In this document: one piece after another, positions 61,645 through 64,000 of the stretch
Numbering within the stretch: position 1 is the first letter of the stretch
Layout: every line of letters begins with the position of its first letter
Origin: Lucifuga dentata
Taxonomy: Eukaryota; Chordata; Actinopteri; Ophidiiformes; Bythitidae
DNA: 64,000 nucleotides
Direction: 5' to 3'
Assembly (NCBI GenBank): GCA_014773175.1
Contig: VXCM01002243.1
Span: 48,855 to 112,854 of the forward strand
The notes under the pieces: generated by a model
Database searches by the model: none
What the model saw: the letters and a program-made list of their open reading frames with translations, nothing else
What the model was told of the DNA's origin: nothing
Translations under genes and position numbers: made by a program

Positions 61645-62223
61645 TTAAAGGACCATTCTGGTGATTTTGCATGTTTGAGCCTAATATAAATACAACCCAC
61701 ATGCACGTTACTGACAGCCATTTTCCAAACCATAAAATCATGTTTTAGATTTTTTTTTTTTTTTTTTTTTGCCATATCCTCTAATCTTTCAAAATCCAAT
61801 GTTCAGGTGATACACCCACTTTAAAATTCAATGTTTCGCTTGTTAACACCAAGACTCAACTGTAGAAGGTACAGCCTTTTACATTTCTCAGTTATGTCAG
61901 TCTTCTCCCACGACTATATTCCCTGATGGAGAGATACATTTTCTTCTGTGTAGCTTCATGTTGGATCGGTTAAATTAAATAACTTCAGCAAAAACATGAA
62001 TAGACATCACACACGCTGTGATGGATTACTTATCTTAAGCATGTTCAAGTCTAAGTTGATATAGCTAGCATACTGGAATGAACTGAAACCAATGGCAGTC
62101 TGGAAGGAAGGAAATAAATTCTAAAATTTACCAATCCAGTAGTTTGTTTTGGGAAATGGATGGCAGTAATGTACTGTAACTTGTATGAGAGTTGTATATA
62201 TTGGCTCAAACATGCACCTTTAA
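61645..62223. mobile_element. Family B MITE, copy with eroded right end
   Basis: Left TTAAAGGACCATTCTGGTG. The right end reads 'ggctcaaacatgcaccttt' followed by AA, so a short deletion removed most of the right tip. It holds a T-run at 61750-61770. Confidence 0.7.
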
Positions 62224-64000
62224 CACTGATCCACGTTGGATAACTGACAAAATCAAATGTTACAATATGAAAAATACTCCTCTGATACTACTATCTGTCA
62301 AGAAAGAAAGAAAAGATGAATTCTTCTTTTCTATTTTTCTCTTCCTCTCTGGTGCTCTTCATCTGTCAGCCTCTCTTTGACAGCAGACTTCAATCACACT
62401 TGCTGGGCCATCGCCCAAAGCTGAAAGGGCCAATGTGATGGAGGTGTGAGTGGTTCTGCACTCTGACCCACTAAAACACTGTGCAACACAGTCTGTCTCA
62501 CAGGAAGTCTGTCCTACATCGTCTGAATCCTCAATGTCTCTTTCTGCAAACCCTTCACGCTGCTCTCAGTGGTGATCTTCTATTTTGCAAAAGAAAGACA
62601 ATAACAGCAATTCCGGTAAGAGCTAATGAGGTAGACAAAGTCTTTAGGTGTTGCATATAATGGAGCACAGGGCTCAGTGAGAAGTCAGCCATGTTTATCC
62701 CTCTGGTTATCCCTCCATCTGAGTCTTTTCTGCGACTGATGATGAGGCTCTGGGGGACATGCTGCTTTATTGGGAATACTGCATATTTCATGTTTTCTGT
62801 TTTCCTCTTTCTTTCCTTTCCCCCAAAACATCTATTTATCTATTTTTGTTTGTGCTCTCTTTCTCGCTCCCTTTGTGTATGTGTGTACTTATATACTCCC
62901 ACTGTCTTTGTGTATTTGTGTGTGCCTCCTTAAAGCTTAACTCTAGAAAAGCTGTTTCCATCAGAGTTTGCTGAGAGCTATTCTTGTTCTCCTAACTGTA
63001 GACTCTATTGGTGGTCCCTCGCAGCAAGACCGGCCCTTTACACTACAAAGCTATCAACAGTGGGGCAGATGTAAGCAACACCCGCTGCTTTCGGCTTATC
63101 TTTAAAACCCAACCACTTGGATCACACCAACCACATAACAACTATCCTTCATTCTACGTCATTTAAAACTCATCTGTCACTAGAACGGCATCATTAGTGT
63201 AGCTTTACACATGAAACATTCATTTAAAATCCCATCAGTTGGTCATTTGGCATGGCCATCGAAGACATGAAGATATGTGAAGGCAATGAGGGGACAATGT
63301 GCACGTCTGTGGCACTTGTTGAATAGACGAGGTTTACTGATTTGCTACTAATGCAGTACATTGTAATGTCAAGAGAGGCATTTAAAGTAAAATAGAACAG
63401 CACACACAAACACACAAAGGTCAGCTGTTGTAGTTGATGTAGCTTAAAATGATCTACACAGGGTTCTCAAACTTTATCATGTCAAGGACCCCTAAATTGT
63501 GGCGTTCTCCAGCTGGGGCTCTCTCACTACGAAACATCTTACACAGTACTATTCAAGGAATAGTAAAATCTGATTAGTTATTCATACTTGCAGCATACTT
63601 TCAATCAAATTTATTCACTCAGTATTAGTTTCAGTATTCAATATTCATTCAACATTCAATATACATTTGAATAGCATTAACCAAAATATTCAATATTAAC
63701 TATATTCATCTGTCTAATCAGCATTTCTTCCTTACGTTTAAAACATTCGGCAGATTTTTCTGCCTCACCTGGTGTTTATGTCGTTAAAAGTTTAGAAGGT
63801 TTTAAACACTCATTGGAAAGGGTCTTGAGACAGAGAACACACTTTGCATATCCATCTTTCCTCTTTGCTACAGTAACACCATATTTGATAAAGGCAGAGT
63901 CGTACTTGCAGTGTTTCACTCTGGTCTGTGTTTTTTTTTTTTTTTTTTTTTGCTGCTAGGCCACTATTATCTACTGTATCTTCATAAGAACTCCTTTTCA

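Overview
The window is vertebrate nuclear DNA, most likely from a ray-finned (probably percomorph) fish. One large multi-exon gene runs across it on the minus strand. The introns are short to moderate, rich in CA/TG microsatellites, and carry fish-type DNA transposons. There are no bacterial-style operons, no CRISPR array and no phage genes. Most of the open frames that can be read here are chance frames in introns or repeats.

The gene is nalcn, the sodium leak channel. I could follow 34 consecutive coding exons from 50238 down to the stop codon at 1641. All have AG/GT splice borders and matching phases. They total 4032 nt, or 1343 residues plus the stop. The product starts just before segment S1 of domain II and runs to the C-terminus. 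It covers domains II, III and IV, both long linkers and the cytoplasmic tail. Three of the four selectivity-filter positions are visible and read E (domain II), K (domain III) and E (domain IV), as expected for the EEKE filter of NALCN. Domain I, the N-terminus and the promoter lie beyond 64000.

Layout. 1-1640: 3' UTR, downstream flank and a Tc1-like transposase remnant. 1641-8866: tail and domain IV exons. 11160-14266: domain III exons. 15138-21516: domain II-III linker exons. 21517-39695: one 18.2 kb intron. 39696-50238: domain II exons. 50239-64000: the start of another very large intron.

The introns hold several repeat families: (A) four copies of an element ending in TACCGTATATAC; (B) about ten whole or partial copies of a TTAA-flanked MITE starting TTAAAGGACCATACC; (C) hAT-like non-autonomous elements; a gypsy-like solo LTR; a decayed LINE reverse-transcriptase tail; and many microsatellites. 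Several splice sites lie directly beside CA/TG repeats. Ten single Ns mark assembly joins, four of them flanked by 65-67 bp direct duplications that look artefactual. The only non-nalcn coding candidate I consider worth checking is at 59.7-60.6 kb. I saw no clear new biological system.
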